From positions 1-64,000 of the forward strand of contig NZ_CP194902.1 in NCBI RefSeq assembly GCF_051027545.1: a stretch of 64,000 nt of DNA. The letters run 5' to 3'. Shown here piece after piece: positions 29,225-38,508 of the stretch; position 1 is the stretch's first letter, and the number at the start of each line of letters is the position of its first letter. Source of the DNA: Methylocaldum sp002005105 (GTDB taxonomy: Bacteria; Pseudomonadota; Gammaproteobacteria; Methylococcales; Methylococcaceae). Both the position numbers and the translations under genes were made by a program. The notes under the pieces are model-generated. The model had not been told where the DNA came from. It saw only the letters and a program-made list of their open reading frames with translations, and did no database searches.

Positions 29225-30244
29225 CTATCGGGTTTCCGTGGTTCCGCTCCCGGCGAAGCCATGCGCCGACCCCGCCACCGGTATTTCGCGGATATCCGCA
29301 TCCAGGCGGCGCGCCTCTTCGATCCGCGCCCTCGCCTCACGGGTGTCCAGGCGCACGCCGTACGCCACGTAGGCGAGGTCGGAAAGCGGCGCGCGGCTCC
29401 CCTGAAAGAAAGGCCATTGCTTGTTCTTGCGGTAGAAGGTTTCCACGAAACTGGTGATGGCCAAGAGCGAAGCATTCCCCTGCGGATCGGAAGCGATCCA
29501 CGGACCGCCGGAATCGCCGCGCGTAGGCATGGGCTCGTCGACCGAATAAGCCCCTTGAGCATCCAATCGGTTGACCGCCAGCAGGGTGGAAAGCGAAGAC
29601 ACCGATGATTCCTTGGATTCGAACTGCGCCCGGAACTGCAGGTGAAGTATGGGATCCAGATCCTCGTATCGCTTCGGCACGAACTCATAGAAACTGCTCG
29701 TCAAATCGAAGACGCGCTTCTCGGCACAGCGGGGACCATCGATTTCCGTTTCCCGGTAACCATAACCGAAGCCACAGATCAGGGCCTTATCGGGAGTATT
29801 CCCGGTCGTGATCGGCAATGGCCGCAGCGCGTCCCCGACATCCGCGTCGAAAATCAGAATGGCGATATCCTCGGCGATGTTCTCCTGCACGACGCCGAAA
29901 TTCGGATACACCGCCGCGCGCAGCCTGGCATTCGATACCGTTGCGGAAGGAGCGGCCTGCAAGCGGACCGCCGGCAATTTAAGCGGTCCCTCCAGACGTA
30001 CGTCGCGCAGACAATGCGCAGCCGTGATCAAAGTCAGCGGGCGCGTGCCGAGTACCGCGGAACTGCAAGCACCGTTCCCACTTTTCCAGACCCGCCGGTA
30101 CTCATCCCAGTGATGTAGTTCGATCGTCAGCGGCAGGGTCGATTCCCGGCCGATCGGCAACGGTTCGCCGTGGATGAGCGCAAAGACGCGCCCGGCCGAC
30201 AGAACGGCCACAATAACCGCAAACGCCAGCACAACGATGTTCAT
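29225..30244 (-). CDS. Secreted trypsin-like serine protease (S1 family)
   Basis: A protein of about 339 residues with an N-terminal signal peptide (VVLAFAVIVAVLSAGRVFA). The catalytic triad is visible: His in TLITAAHC, Asp in EDIAILIF, and Ser in RGDSGGPW. The extra C-terminal arginine-rich helix is unusual. I chose ATG 30244, which starts the signal peptide; an upstream start at 30364 adds a charged stretch with no family meaning. A Kazal-type inhibitor-domain gene lies 1.9 kb away. Confidence 0.88.
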   Translation of the reverse strand: MNIVVLAFAVIVAVLSAGRVFALIHGEPLPIGRESTLPLTIELHHWDEYRRVWKSGNGACSSAVLGTRPLTLITAAHCLRDVRLEGPLKLPAVRLQAAPSATVSNARLRAAVYPNFGVVQENIAEDIAILIFDADVGDALRPLPITTGNTPDKALICGFGYGYRETEIDGPRCAEKRVFDLTSSFYEFVPKRYEDLDPILHLQFRAQFESKESSVSSLSTLLAVNRLDAQGAYSVDEPMPTRGDSGGPWIASDPQGNASLLAITSFVETFYRKNKQWPFFQGSRAPLSDLAYVAYGVRLDTREARARIEEARRLDADIREIPVAGSAHGFAGSGTTETR

Positions 30245-30450
30245 GCAGACAGTCCTGTGATCTCTCCCTATTTCTCTGACAGCGCAATTCAGCACTGATT
30301 CTGCCCGGATCATCCGTTCGCATCCAATCCTCTTCCCGGGCCCGATCAGGCCGTCACATTTCAATGGTAGCGATACTGCACAGCGGGGGAAGTTTCAATG
30401 GGAAAACAAGCTTTCGAAAATGCGGTTGAGTTAAGGAAGCTCTGATTAAG

Positions 30451-30597
30451 TCCTTCGACAGGCGCAGGACGAACGGTAACGTATTGGTTCCGTTCGCGGT
30501 GAGCCCTTCGGCTTCGCTCAGGACAGGCCCTTCGACTCGGCTCAGGACAGGCTTGTCGAACGCTCTCCTGAGCCTGCCCTGAGCCTGTCGAAGGGGC
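30451..30597. repeat. Family C repeat cluster
   Basis: Several overlapping units with CCCTTCGACTCGGCTCAGGACAGG, CTTGTCGAACG and CCTGAGCCTGTCGAAGGGG in both orientations, within the 500-base gap between the protease and the alcohol dehydrogenase. The remaining gap sequence shows no gene. Confidence 0.75.
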
Positions 30598-30746
30598 ATG
30601 AACGGATTCCACTTGTTCAGAGCTTCCTTAAAACATCAATCTCTCTATCACGAGTATGAGAGTGGACCGGCAGAGGGAATCAATTCGGATGCCTTGAGTT
30701 ACGGAAGGTGTAATGCCGTATGGGATATAAAACCCGCCCGTGAACC

Positions 30747-31951
30747 TCAAACCAGTTCGACCTTCAGCCAGCCGGGTCGATGCTCGTCGAATGCCTGATA
30801 GGCTTCGATGACTGAAGTCAAAGGCTCGGTTTGGGTCAGGATCTCGGTCGGATCGATGACTCCGCTCCGAACCAGGTCGATCAGCATGGGGATGTACTGG
30901 CGATGATTGCAGTTCCCCATCTTCAGGGTGAGATTCTTGTTCATCGCCATGCCGATCGGGAAGAAACGGTCGGATGGCGGATAAACGCCGATGATCGACA
31001 ATGTTCCGGCCTTGGCCAGAGCCTGAACGGCCCAGGTCAAAACCAGGGACGGGCTGTCGCCATGATGCCAGCGAATCCCGGCCTGCTGGGCTTCCGGCGC
31101 GATTTCGTTCAGTTCCTGGTCGAACTGGGCCTTTTGCTCATCGGCCTTTTGCGCGGCCGGCCCATGATGGGGACGCTCGGCACCACGCCCACCGCATCGA
31201 TGGCGCGGTCCACGCCGATCCCGCCGGTCAGATCGCGGATAGTCTGCACCGGATCTTCGAGATCGAAATTGATGACCTCCGCACCCTGATTGCGTGCCAT
31301 CTCGAGACGAGAGGGTTCGTTGTCCACAGCCAGGACCCGGCCGGCGCCCTGAAGCTTGGCGCAAGTGATTGAGAATTGCCCGACCGGTCCGCACCCGAAG
31401 ACGGCTACGGTATCGCCGGGCTTGATCTCCGCCAGTTCCGCGCCGAAGTACGCCGTCGGCAGAATGTCCGAGATGAGTATGGCCTCATCGTCGGTGATGT
31501 CGTCCGGCAGCTTGACCAGCCCGACATTGGCGAACGGGATGCGCGCCTTTTCCGCCTGCAATCCGTTCAGGCCGCCGGCGATCGCCGGACCGCCGAAAAA
31601 GGTCGTGCCGCCCAGAAGACCGTTGGGATTGGCGTTGTCGCACTGGGCGTAGTAGCCCGCTCGGCAATAGGAGCAATAGCCGCAGGCAACGGTCGACGGC
31701 ACCACCACCCGATCGCCTTCCCTGAGATTCCGAACGTTCGATCCCAGAGATTCGACGACGCCGACGGCCTCGTGTCCCAGTACGGTGCCGGGTTTGAGCC
31801 CGCCCAAGGTGCCGCGCACCATGTGCAGATCGGTTCCGCAAATCGCGCTGGCGGTGATTCGCAAAATAGCGTCTGTAGGATCTTCGATATGCGGCTCGGG
31901 GATATCTTCCAGACGAATATCGCCGATTCCGTGAAAAACGACTCCCTTCAT
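30747..31951 (-). pseudogene. Zinc-dependent alcohol dehydrogenase, frameshifted
   Basis: The N-terminal part (31951 to about 31183) has the MDR zinc alcohol dehydrogenase features GHEAVGVVESLG, the structural zinc cysteines CGYCSYCRAGYYAQC, and the nucleotide motif GCGPVGQ. At about 31183 the frame breaks: AIDAVGV continues as PSVPIMG, while the next frame gives the family sequence RPHHGPAAQKADEQ and runs intact to the stop at 30747 (MGNCNHRQYIPMLIDLVRSG). A single missing base in GTG-GT-GCC explains it. It is either a recent pseudogene or a sequencing error. The family oxidises alcohols or formaldehyde conjugates with NAD. Confidence 0.85.
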
Positions 31952-32164
31952 TTTTGCCTCCGGTCTTCACCTGGTGGTTTCGGGGCGCCGCACCAAATCC
32001 CAGCGCCCGATCGGGACTCTTCCCCTGGCCTAAAAGCCTGTTTTTCCCCGCGAAATACCCGCCCGTTGATTTTTGGTTTGATGATCGAGTTTCGCCGCAG
32101 TTCCCGCCGACTTGCGCCGCCGAGACATTCGCACAGATCGGGCGGCAAATGAATCGAAACCTCC

Positions 32165-33106
32165 CTAACGCTTGGAAGTCGGCGCCCCGGCCGGTTTCGC
32201 GCAGGGGCCGGCGTGATCGAGCTGAACCTGGGCGCGGCGGCGTGCGCAATCGTTGCTGTAGGTTTCGCCGTCGCATCCGCAGACGGGATTGTGCTCGGTC
32301 GTGCAGATTTCGGGCGGAACCTCGCAGGTTCCCGATATGCTGGTCGAACCGCATGCATTGGGAGTTCCGATCTCGCAGTATTGGCCGGGCGGACACCGTG
32401 CCCCTGTCGTTCCGCCGCAGGCTTGGCCGGTCACCGGCGCCGGGGATTCCATCAGGTAGAATTCGCTCGCGATGAGGGACTTGCTCGTACCGGCCGGGCC
32501 GGTCACGGCCTGATGAGTGCCGGCCACCAGTATGCTCCCCTGCTTGAGAGCCTGATATCCGGCATTGACCTTCTCCGGATCGGCGGCGGATGCGAGCAGG
32601 TCGACCTCGGCAATCAGAGCCTTGGTCAGCGTATTCAGCCGCTCTTCCTCGATGTGCTCGCAGGGCTCGGTCGGACAAGGGCCATCGACATCCCTCACCC
32701 GGTACAGAGCGCCCGCGGGAGATGCCCGTGCCTGGGCCCGCCATGTTTCGTGCACGACCAGAACGCTGTCTTCTCTGTTGGAATCGGTCGCACGCCTCTC
32801 GAGAATTCCGCGCACCAGCCCGCGCCCCAAAACGAACTCCTTCTTGAAGTCCTCGTTTTGTTGCGGCACGCCTCCCGTCTCGGAAAAGTCTATCGCGCCG
32901 ACATAGCATTCCCGGCGCCAAATCCCGTCGGCGCAGCGCGTTCGCGGTTTGTTGACTTCCTTAACGAAAACCTTGTCGCACGTTGGTGCAACGCACTGTC
33001 TTGGATCTTGGCGAGCAACCTTGAAGTAGCGGCCTTCGTCTCCATAGATCGGACTGCTTTCCCAGAGACCTATGATCGTCAGCCATAGAGCCAGCTCTTT
33101 GATCAT
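32165..33106 (-). CDS. Secreted protein with C-terminal Kazal-type domain
   Basis: A 313-residue protein with a short signal sequence (MIKELALWLTIIGLWESSP). Cysteine pairs occur throughout, for example QCVAPTCDKVF, then a cysteine-spaced block (CGGTTGARCPPGQYCEIG). Last comes a Kazal-like domain, EICTTEHNPVCGCDGETYSNDC, that carries the VCGxDGxTYxNxC signature of serine protease inhibitors. Start ATG 33106 with AGGAGG upstream. A trypsin-like protease on the same strand nearby makes an inhibitor role attractive but unproven. Confidence 0.82.
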   Translation of the reverse strand: MIKELALWLTIIGLWESSPIYGDEGRYFKVARQDPRQCVAPTCDKVFVKEVNKPRTRCADGIWRRECYVGAIDFSETGGVPQQNEDFKKEFVLGRGLVRGILERRATDSNREDSVLVVHETWRAQARASPAGALYRVRDVDGPCPTEPCEHIEEERLNTLTKALIAEVDLLASAADPEKVNAGYQALKQGSILVAGTHQAVTGPAGTSKSLIASEFYLMESPAPVTGQACGGTTGARCPPGQYCEIGTPNACGSTSISGTCEVPPEICTTEHNPVCGCDGETYSNDCARRRAQVQLDHAGPCAKPAGAPTSKR

Positions 33107-33218
33107 TCCTGATCCTCCTTCCGTTCGATTCGATGTCCGCGATACCGATCGTATCAAGGCATCGAGGAAATATCACGAATCCGGAAGAAAGCCGCACGAA
33201 GGCACGATAAACCGGGAC

Positions 33219-33251
33219 AAAAGAAAAGGTGTCGCCATTCTCGGCGACACC
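33219..33251 (-). terminator. Rho-independent terminator (minus strand)
   Basis: A perfect 9-bp stem GGTGTCGCC/GGCGACACC with 6-base loop, followed on the minus strand by TTTTCTTTT. The nearest upstream minus-strand gene ends at 33542, so about 290 bases of untranslated RNA or an unrecognised small gene precede it. Confidence 0.8.
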
Positions 33252-33541
33252 CGGTCCAGAGAGGGAGGGGAGAGAATCGGAGACGCTGAATGGTGCGGTC
33301 CGATGAGTGGATGTTGATTGGTGGCATCCTGCCGATCACTCACCGGCCGCCGAAATATAAATTGCAATTCATATGCCATGCGCAACGCCAGTTGTTGCAG
33401 CACTTGCCGAAACGCGCGTGGATAAAGGGCGTGAGATGCCGCAGGGAAATGATGGAATTGCCATAGCCTACATTTTCGCCGCGATTAGGGGCGGAAACGC
33501 TATCGGAATGGCCGTGCTGCGTCGCTAGCGCACGACGGGCG

Positions 33542-34048
33542 CTATGCCCCGCCCGAACGTTTGGCCGAACCGCCGCAGCATTTCTTGTATTTTTTACCGC
33601 TGCCGCAGGGGCACGGCGCATTGCGAAGGATTTCGCCCTTGTGGGCGATTTTGCCGTGATAATTGATGGTGCCGTCCAGATAGACCCATCGTCCCGCCAC
33701 CCGGTGAAACCGGCTGACTTCATGGATCAGATAGGTGTCGTCTCCCAACTCGAACTGGGCTTTGAATTCCACGACGCCTCTATCGTCGTTTTCGCCGCCA
33801 CCTATGGTTCCGACGATCTCTAGACGGGACCAGGTGCGGGTGTCGCCTTCGAAGTCCAAAGATGCCGGCCGCTTGCCGGGGTCCCAGCTCTCCCTGAGAT
33901 AATCGGCATCGCGCAGTTGGAAAGCGGTAAACCGCGAGCGCATCAAGGCTTCAGCGGTGGGCGCAGCGGATTGTCCCGCCAGATAAGGGCCGCAACATTG
34001 ATCGAAAGGCTTTTCGGAGCCGCAGGGGCAAGTCATAGGAGTATTCAC
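33542..34048 (-). CDS. ychJ: YchJ-like SEC-C motif protein (UPF0225)
   Basis: A 168-residue protein with a SEC-C zinc-binding motif at each end (CPCGSEKPFDQCC near residue 8 and CPCGSGKKYKKCC near 145) around a conserved NTF2-like core (EALMRSRFTAFQLRDADYLRESWDP). This matches the YchJ family, whose exact function is unknown. The gene stands alone. Confidence 0.9.
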   Translation of the reverse strand: MNTPMTCPCGSEKPFDQCCGPYLAGQSAAPTAEALMRSRFTAFQLRDADYLRESWDPGKRPASLDFEGDTRTWSRLEIVGTIGGGENDDRGVVEFKAQFELGDDTYLIHEVSRFHRVAGRWVYLDGTINYHGKIAHKGEILRNAPCPCGSGKKYKKCCGGSAKRSGGA

Positions 34049-34386
34049 AGGATTCTGCAGAGTGCGGGTTGATCGGCTGAAGGTCGACGAGCGGTGCGCC
34101 GAAGTTCGTTTCGGCTCGAATTGTCGAGGGCCGATTCTAACACGGGGACGTCATTACGGCCTGTTCCCTCACGAACGCGATAACACGAGCCCGGACAGCT
34201 TCGTCGGCAGAGGATTGTCGACCTGTAACTTGAATGATGGAAAGGCGATTCTAAAGCGGCTGAATCCAAATCGCTTTCAATCAGGCATTCATTTTCGTAG
34301 GGTGGGTTAGGCGCACATCAGCACTGACCGACCGCCGATCTGCGCGCCAGGGCAAGCGCGAAACCGGCCGCATTCTTACGCCGCGA
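34049..34386. other. Intergenic region with half of a family B repeat
   Basis: About 340 bases without a gene. 34200-34222 carries a degenerate family A piece (GTCGGCAGAGGATTGTCGACC). 34297-34320 carries only the left arm GTAGGGTGGGTTAGGCGC of family B without its partner, so this copy is truncated. Confidence 0.6.
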
Positions 34387-35616
34387 TTAAACGACCTCGG
34401 TCTCCAAAGCGCGCAAGTTTTCTTCCACCCCGGCGGCATGAGTCAGCTCGGCCACGTTGTCCTTGGTGAAGAACCCCTGGAAGTCGCCGAAGCGTTGCAC
34501 GTATTCCACGATCAGGGAGGAATATTCCGAGGCGCTGGAGAAGATTTGCTTGAGCCCTTCCTCCCTGGAGCCGATGACGTCGAGCAGGAATTCCTTGCCG
34601 CAGTCCCGCAGCGTGCCCACCACGTAATCGATGTTGGCCTTCCCTTCGGTTTCGCCGTCCCGGACCGCAACCGCAAGATGATGGAGCCTCGGCCCGTAGT
34701 TGCGGACGAAGGCTTCGGTGGGCGACGGCAGCTTGAGCAGGTGGTTGACGAAATAGGGATGATTCGCGGCCGTGAACACCTTGGCGGGACATTCCAGCTC
34801 GTTCGAGTAATGCACGCTCTTGGTGACGTTGGTCGAGGAATTCTGGGAAACGATGTCGTAAGAGCCCCAGTAGTAATAACTGGTCAAGGTCAGCCATTCG
34901 AGGATGGCGGCTTCCCGGTTCTGGCTATAGATGCGGGTGGCGAGATGGTCGATGGGCAGGAGCAGCGCTTCCAGCCCCAGTTTGACCTGAGCTTCCTTCG
35001 CCTCCAGGTAGGCCCTTTGAACGTCGTCGCGAATGGTGCTCCGACTCGGGGCATAAACACGGGTGTCCGCTTCCGACCGCTCCCAATAGCCGACGATGTT
35101 GTGGGTATAGGGCGACGGCTTGACGATGGCCATGTCGTCGGGCATTTCCAGCTTCTGGATCTGATCCCGATTGAAGAAGCGGACATCCCTAGACTTCTGC
35201 AATGCCACCACTTCGTTCACATCGGTCACCCGAAACACTTCGCCCATGTAGCGCGAATTCGGCTTGTGCGCGCCGATCGGGTATAGCTCGTTGAGGCTTC
35301 GGAAAATGCCTCGCGTCTCGGGGTCCTTGACTTCGCGGATCAGAACGTCGGGAGCGTTCAGGTCGATGCGGAGCACATGGGTGTAATGGCGTTCCGATTC
35401 GATCGTCGCGAGATAATGATAAGGCGTCATCAGGCACAGCTCGCCCACATAGGGAACCGAGTGCCCAGGCTCGACCGCGATCATCATGGCATCCACCTGA
35501 TGGATCAGCTCGGTAAGCCCGATCCTATCGCGCTGCTCCAGCAGTTTGACCAGGAACTCCTCGAAAAACGGCGAGTTCGCCTTGTCTCCATGACGGGGAA
35601 AATCGAGCGAAGACAT
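34387..35616 (-). CDS. VOC-fold protein related to 4-hydroxyphenylpyruvate dioxygenase, in the Anbu operon
   Basis: A protein of about 409 residues. The C-terminal half resembles HPPD: LHHLAVAVRD, GLKQIFSSAS and VEYVQRFGDFQGFFTKDNVAEL parallel the metal-site strands and the final helix of that family. A possible 2-His-1-Glu iron site is complete: His225 in LPIDHLATRI, His314 in LHHLAV and Glu372 in IVEYVQR. The N-terminal half is not recognised. ATG 35616 with AGGGAG upstream, 15 bases after the alpha-E gene, so it is the third gene of the operon. The substrate is unknown; classical HPPD activity is not claimed. Confidence 0.75.
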   Translation of the reverse strand: MSSLDFPRHGDKANSPFFEEFLVKLLEQRDRIGLTELIHQVDAMMIAVEPGHSVPYVGELCLMTPYHYLATIESERHYTHVLRIDLNAPDVLIREVKDPETRGIFRSLNELYPIGAHKPNSRYMGEVFRVTDVNEVVALQKSRDVRFFNRDQIQKLEMPDDMAIVKPSPYTHNIVGYWERSEADTRVYAPSRSTIRDDVQRAYLEAKEAQVKLGLEALLLPIDHLATRIYSQNREAAILEWLTLTSYYYWGSYDIVSQNSSTNVTKSVHYSNELECPAKVFTAANHPYFVNHLLKLPSPTEAFVRNYGPRLHHLAVAVRDGETEGKANIDYVVGTLRDCGKEFLLDVIGSREEGLKQIFSSASEYSSLIVEYVQRFGDFQGFFTKDNVAELTHAAGVEENLRALETEVV

Positions 35617-35631
35617 CACGGTCGCTACTCC

Positions 35632-36609
35632 CTATTCATTGACTACCCGTACTGTCGAGGTAGTCTGTTGCTGTCGCATATAGAAATAGAAATACTGATT
35701 CGACACCGCCACATGAATGGCGCCCAAGTCGGTTTGGACCTGATCCAAGTACTCGTGCAGAACGGCAGGCGCCAAGCCTTCCCAGCGCAGGCCCGTGAGC
35801 CGCCGCCAAGTCCGGCGAGTCACTTTCATGACCTCCTTGTGGTTCGGCAGCATGGCCAGACACTCCTCGATTTCCGAGAGGCAGTGACGGACGGTCCGCG
35901 GAAAATGGGGATCGAGCAGCAGATAATTCAGCACGGCGTGGCCGCGCACATGCACGTCCACGTGACGGCGGTACATTTGGTAAGCGCTCAGGGCCTTGAG
36001 CACGCTCATCCACAACCGCTCCTGCAAAGGCTCCAACGCGCCGCCTTGCCGCGGGAGCAGCACGGCCGCGTTGATATCCGCGATGCGCGTGGTCATGTCG
36101 GCGCGCTCGATGTTTCTCCCCAGCCTGATGAATTCATAAACCAGGTCGTGGCTCATGCAACTGATCAGCAAGCCGGCCAGCGATTGGTTGCGCTCGATGA
36201 TGTGATTGAGGACTTCGTAACGCTGCGCCCGATTTTGCGCCGCGCTGGACGCGAATCCTTGGACATAGAGATAAAGCCCGTTTACCCGCTCCCAAAATTC
36301 CTTGGGAAGGATTTCCCGGAATGTGCGGCTGTTCTCGCGGGCGCGGCGGATGCTGGATACGATGGCGCTCGGGTTGCGCTCGTCCTGGATCAGGAAGCGC
36401 AGGATATTGGATTCGTTCGCCTCTCGGTAATGCTCTTCGAAGAGTTCGTCCAGACCGACCAACTTGAGCAGGATATCCCAGCCGAACGAGGCGCCTTTGG
36501 GGAGATCCAGCAGCACATCGGTCGTGGTGTTGATCAGGCGTGCGGTATTCTCGGCCCGCTCCAGATAACGGGCCATCCAATACAAGTTCTCGGCTACGCG
36601 GGATAGCAT
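35632..36609 (-). CDS. Alpha-E domain protein (DUF403)
   Basis: A 325-residue, mainly helical protein with the family start MLSRVAENLYWMARYLERAENTARL and conserved RFLIQDERNPSAI and FIRLGRNIERADMTTRI. Alpha-E proteins are regular companions of Anbu peptidases and circularly permuted ATP-grasp enzymes and may take part in peptide ligation or modification; their biochemistry is unresolved. The ATG at 36609 overlaps the end of the ATP-grasp gene by 16 bases, showing tight coupling. Confidence 0.93.
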   Translation of the reverse strand: MLSRVAENLYWMARYLERAENTARLINTTTDVLLDLPKGASFGWDILLKLVGLDELFEEHYREANESNILRFLIQDERNPSAIVSSIRRARENSRTFREILPKEFWERVNGLYLYVQGFASSAAQNRAQRYEVLNHIIERNQSLAGLLISCMSHDLVYEFIRLGRNIERADMTTRIADINAAVLLPRQGGALEPLQERLWMSVLKALSAYQMYRRHVDVHVRGHAVLNYLLLDPHFPRTVRHCLSEIEECLAMLPNHKEVMKVTRRTWRRLTGLRWEGLAPAVLHEYLDQVQTDLGAIHVAVSNQYFYFYMRQQQTTSTVRVVNE

Positions 36610-38054
36610 GCGTCCTCCGTGTCGACGATCCAGGTATCTTTGCTGCCCCCGCCCTGCGATGAATTCACGACCAGGGACCCCGCTTTCAGCGCCACTCGCG
36701 TCAGTCCGCCGGTGGTGGCGTAGAGCCGGCTGGATTGCAGTATGAAAGGCCGAAGATCCAGGTGGCGGGGAGCGAGGCAATCGCCGACCAGAGTCGGCGC
36801 GGTGGAGATGCTGAGCGTCGGCTGCGCCATGTAATTGCGCGGATTGGCCCGGATCAGCTCGGCGAACGCCGCACGTTCCTCGCGGCTGGCCCTAGGGCCT
36901 ATGATCATGCCGTAGCCGCCCGACTCGTTGGCCGGCTTGACCACCAATTTGTCCAGGTTGGCCAGCACATAGGCCCGTTCTTTTTCGTCCATGCAGAGGT
37001 AGCTCGGCACGTTGGGAATGATCGGGTCCTGATCGAGGTAATAGCGGATGATTTTCGGCACGTAGGTGTATACGACCTTGTCGTCCGCCACACCGGAGCC
37101 GGGCGCATTGGCAATGCCGACCTTGCCGTTGCGCCAGGCGCGCATGAGACCCGGAACGCCGAGCGCCGAGCCCGGACGGAAGGCCTCCGGATCCAGAAAA
37201 TCGTCGTCGATGCGGCGGTAGATCACATCGACCCGCCTGGGGCCGGAAACGGTCTTCATGTAGACCCGGTCATCCGCATCCACCATCAAATCCGAGCCTT
37301 CCACCAGGAAGGCGCCCATCTGCTGCGCCAGATAGCTGTGTTCGAAATAAGCCGAGTTGAAAATTCCCGGAGTCAGCACGGCCACCACCGGCCTCTCGCC
37401 ATCCCTCGGAGAAAGAGCCGCCAGCGCATCGTAGAGCTGAACCGGGTAGTCATCGACCGGCAAGATATCGCAACCCTGAAAAAATTCGGGAAACAGGCGC
37501 TTCGTCAATTGTCGGTTTTCCAACATATAAGACACGCCCGACGGCACCCGGAGATTGTCCTCCAGCACGTAGACCGTGCCGTCCTTGTCGCGCACCAAAT
37601 CGGTACCGCACACATGGGCCCATACGCCAAAACGGGGCGTGATACCTAGGCACTGCGGGCGGAAGTTGCGCGAACCCGCGATCACTTCCAGCGGAAAAAC
37701 GCCGTCCTTGACGATGCGCTGCTCGTTATAAAGATCGTTGATGAACAAATTCAGAGCCGTAAGCCGTTGCTTCAGCCCCTCCTCGATCCGCATCCATTCG
37801 CTTTTCGCCATGACCCGGGGGATGATGTCGAAAGGCCAGGCCCGGTCGATGTTCCCGGCCTCGCTGTACACGGTAAACGTGATGCCCATCGTCATGATGG
37901 CCGCATCCACCGACTGCCGGCGGGCTTCCAATTCTCCCGGCTGAAGAGAGTTCAGATAACGGAACAGAGCCCGGGCGGCGCACCGAGGCTGGCCGCCCGG
38001 TTCCAGGAGTTCGTCGTAGGCTTCGCTGTTGCGGTAGTCGTGGGAAATGTTCAT
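36594..38054 (-). CDS. Circularly permuted ATP-grasp protein (DUF404/DUF407)
   Basis: A 486-residue protein with the family blocks GITFTVYSEAGNIDRAWPFDIIPR, VYVLEDNLRVPSGVSYMLENR, and the late ATP-site region LVVKPANESGGYGMIIG. ATP-grasp enzymes of this class probably make an amide bond between a carboxylate and an amine. It is the first gene of the Anbu-associated minus-strand operon. The ATG at 38054 matches the family N-terminus, though no good ribosome site is seen. Confidence 0.93.
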   Translation of the reverse strand: MNISHDYRNSEAYDELLEPGGQPRCAARALFRYLNSLQPGELEARRQSVDAAIMTMGITFTVYSEAGNIDRAWPFDIIPRVMAKSEWMRIEEGLKQRLTALNLFINDLYNEQRIVKDGVFPLEVIAGSRNFRPQCLGITPRFGVWAHVCGTDLVRDKDGTVYVLEDNLRVPSGVSYMLENRQLTKRLFPEFFQGCDILPVDDYPVQLYDALAALSPRDGERPVVAVLTPGIFNSAYFEHSYLAQQMGAFLVEGSDLMVDADDRVYMKTVSGPRRVDVIYRRIDDDFLDPEAFRPGSALGVPGLMRAWRNGKVGIANAPGSGVADDKVVYTYVPKIIRYYLDQDPIIPNVPSYLCMDEKERAYVLANLDKLVVKPANESGGYGMIIGPRASREERAAFAELIRANPRNYMAQPTLSISTAPTLVGDCLAPRHLDLRPFILQSSRLYATTGGLTRVALKAGSLVVNSSQGGGSKDTWIVDTEDACYPA

Positions 38055-38508
38055 GAGCGAACGATGATGTTGACGTTTCCGACGAAGCATCCTCCGTGCC
38101 AATGGCACAGACGAGCGCTACGGCGCGCCACCGGGCAAGCAAGCGTTTCGCCGTCTGCGTCGATTCCCTGACAAAGCGAATAAGGTGCACGGTTGCAAGC
38201 GCCCCGCGCTGTTGTGGTGCGTTCCGTGATCTGGCGTGGTGTTCGGGCGCTCCATCTCTACCGGAGTTGTAGTACTAACGCCTTGTCAGCCTTAGTATGA
38301 CGGTTGATCGATGATCCCTGAGCAAGAATGGTTTTCGCGTGCGGAAAAAGGTCAGCAACGGGAAAGCAGGTCGGCAATCCTTTGCCGACTCAGGGTTGGG
38401 AAGGGATTCCCGATCTACTGAAGCTGTAGTACTAAACGATTTCTTCCTGAAACGTCTGACGATAGAATCGATCGAATACCCATACACTGAGTCCATTCTG
38501 ACATTGCC
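38055..38508. other. Divergent region between the ATP-grasp operon and anbu
   Basis: About 450 bases containing a family A fragment (38368-38422, GGTCGGCAATCCTTTGCCGAC...GGGATTCCCGATC). Neither flanking gene has a clear Shine-Dalgarno site. TAGAAT near 38464 could be a -10 box for anbu, but the -35 is not convincing. Confidence 0.45.
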
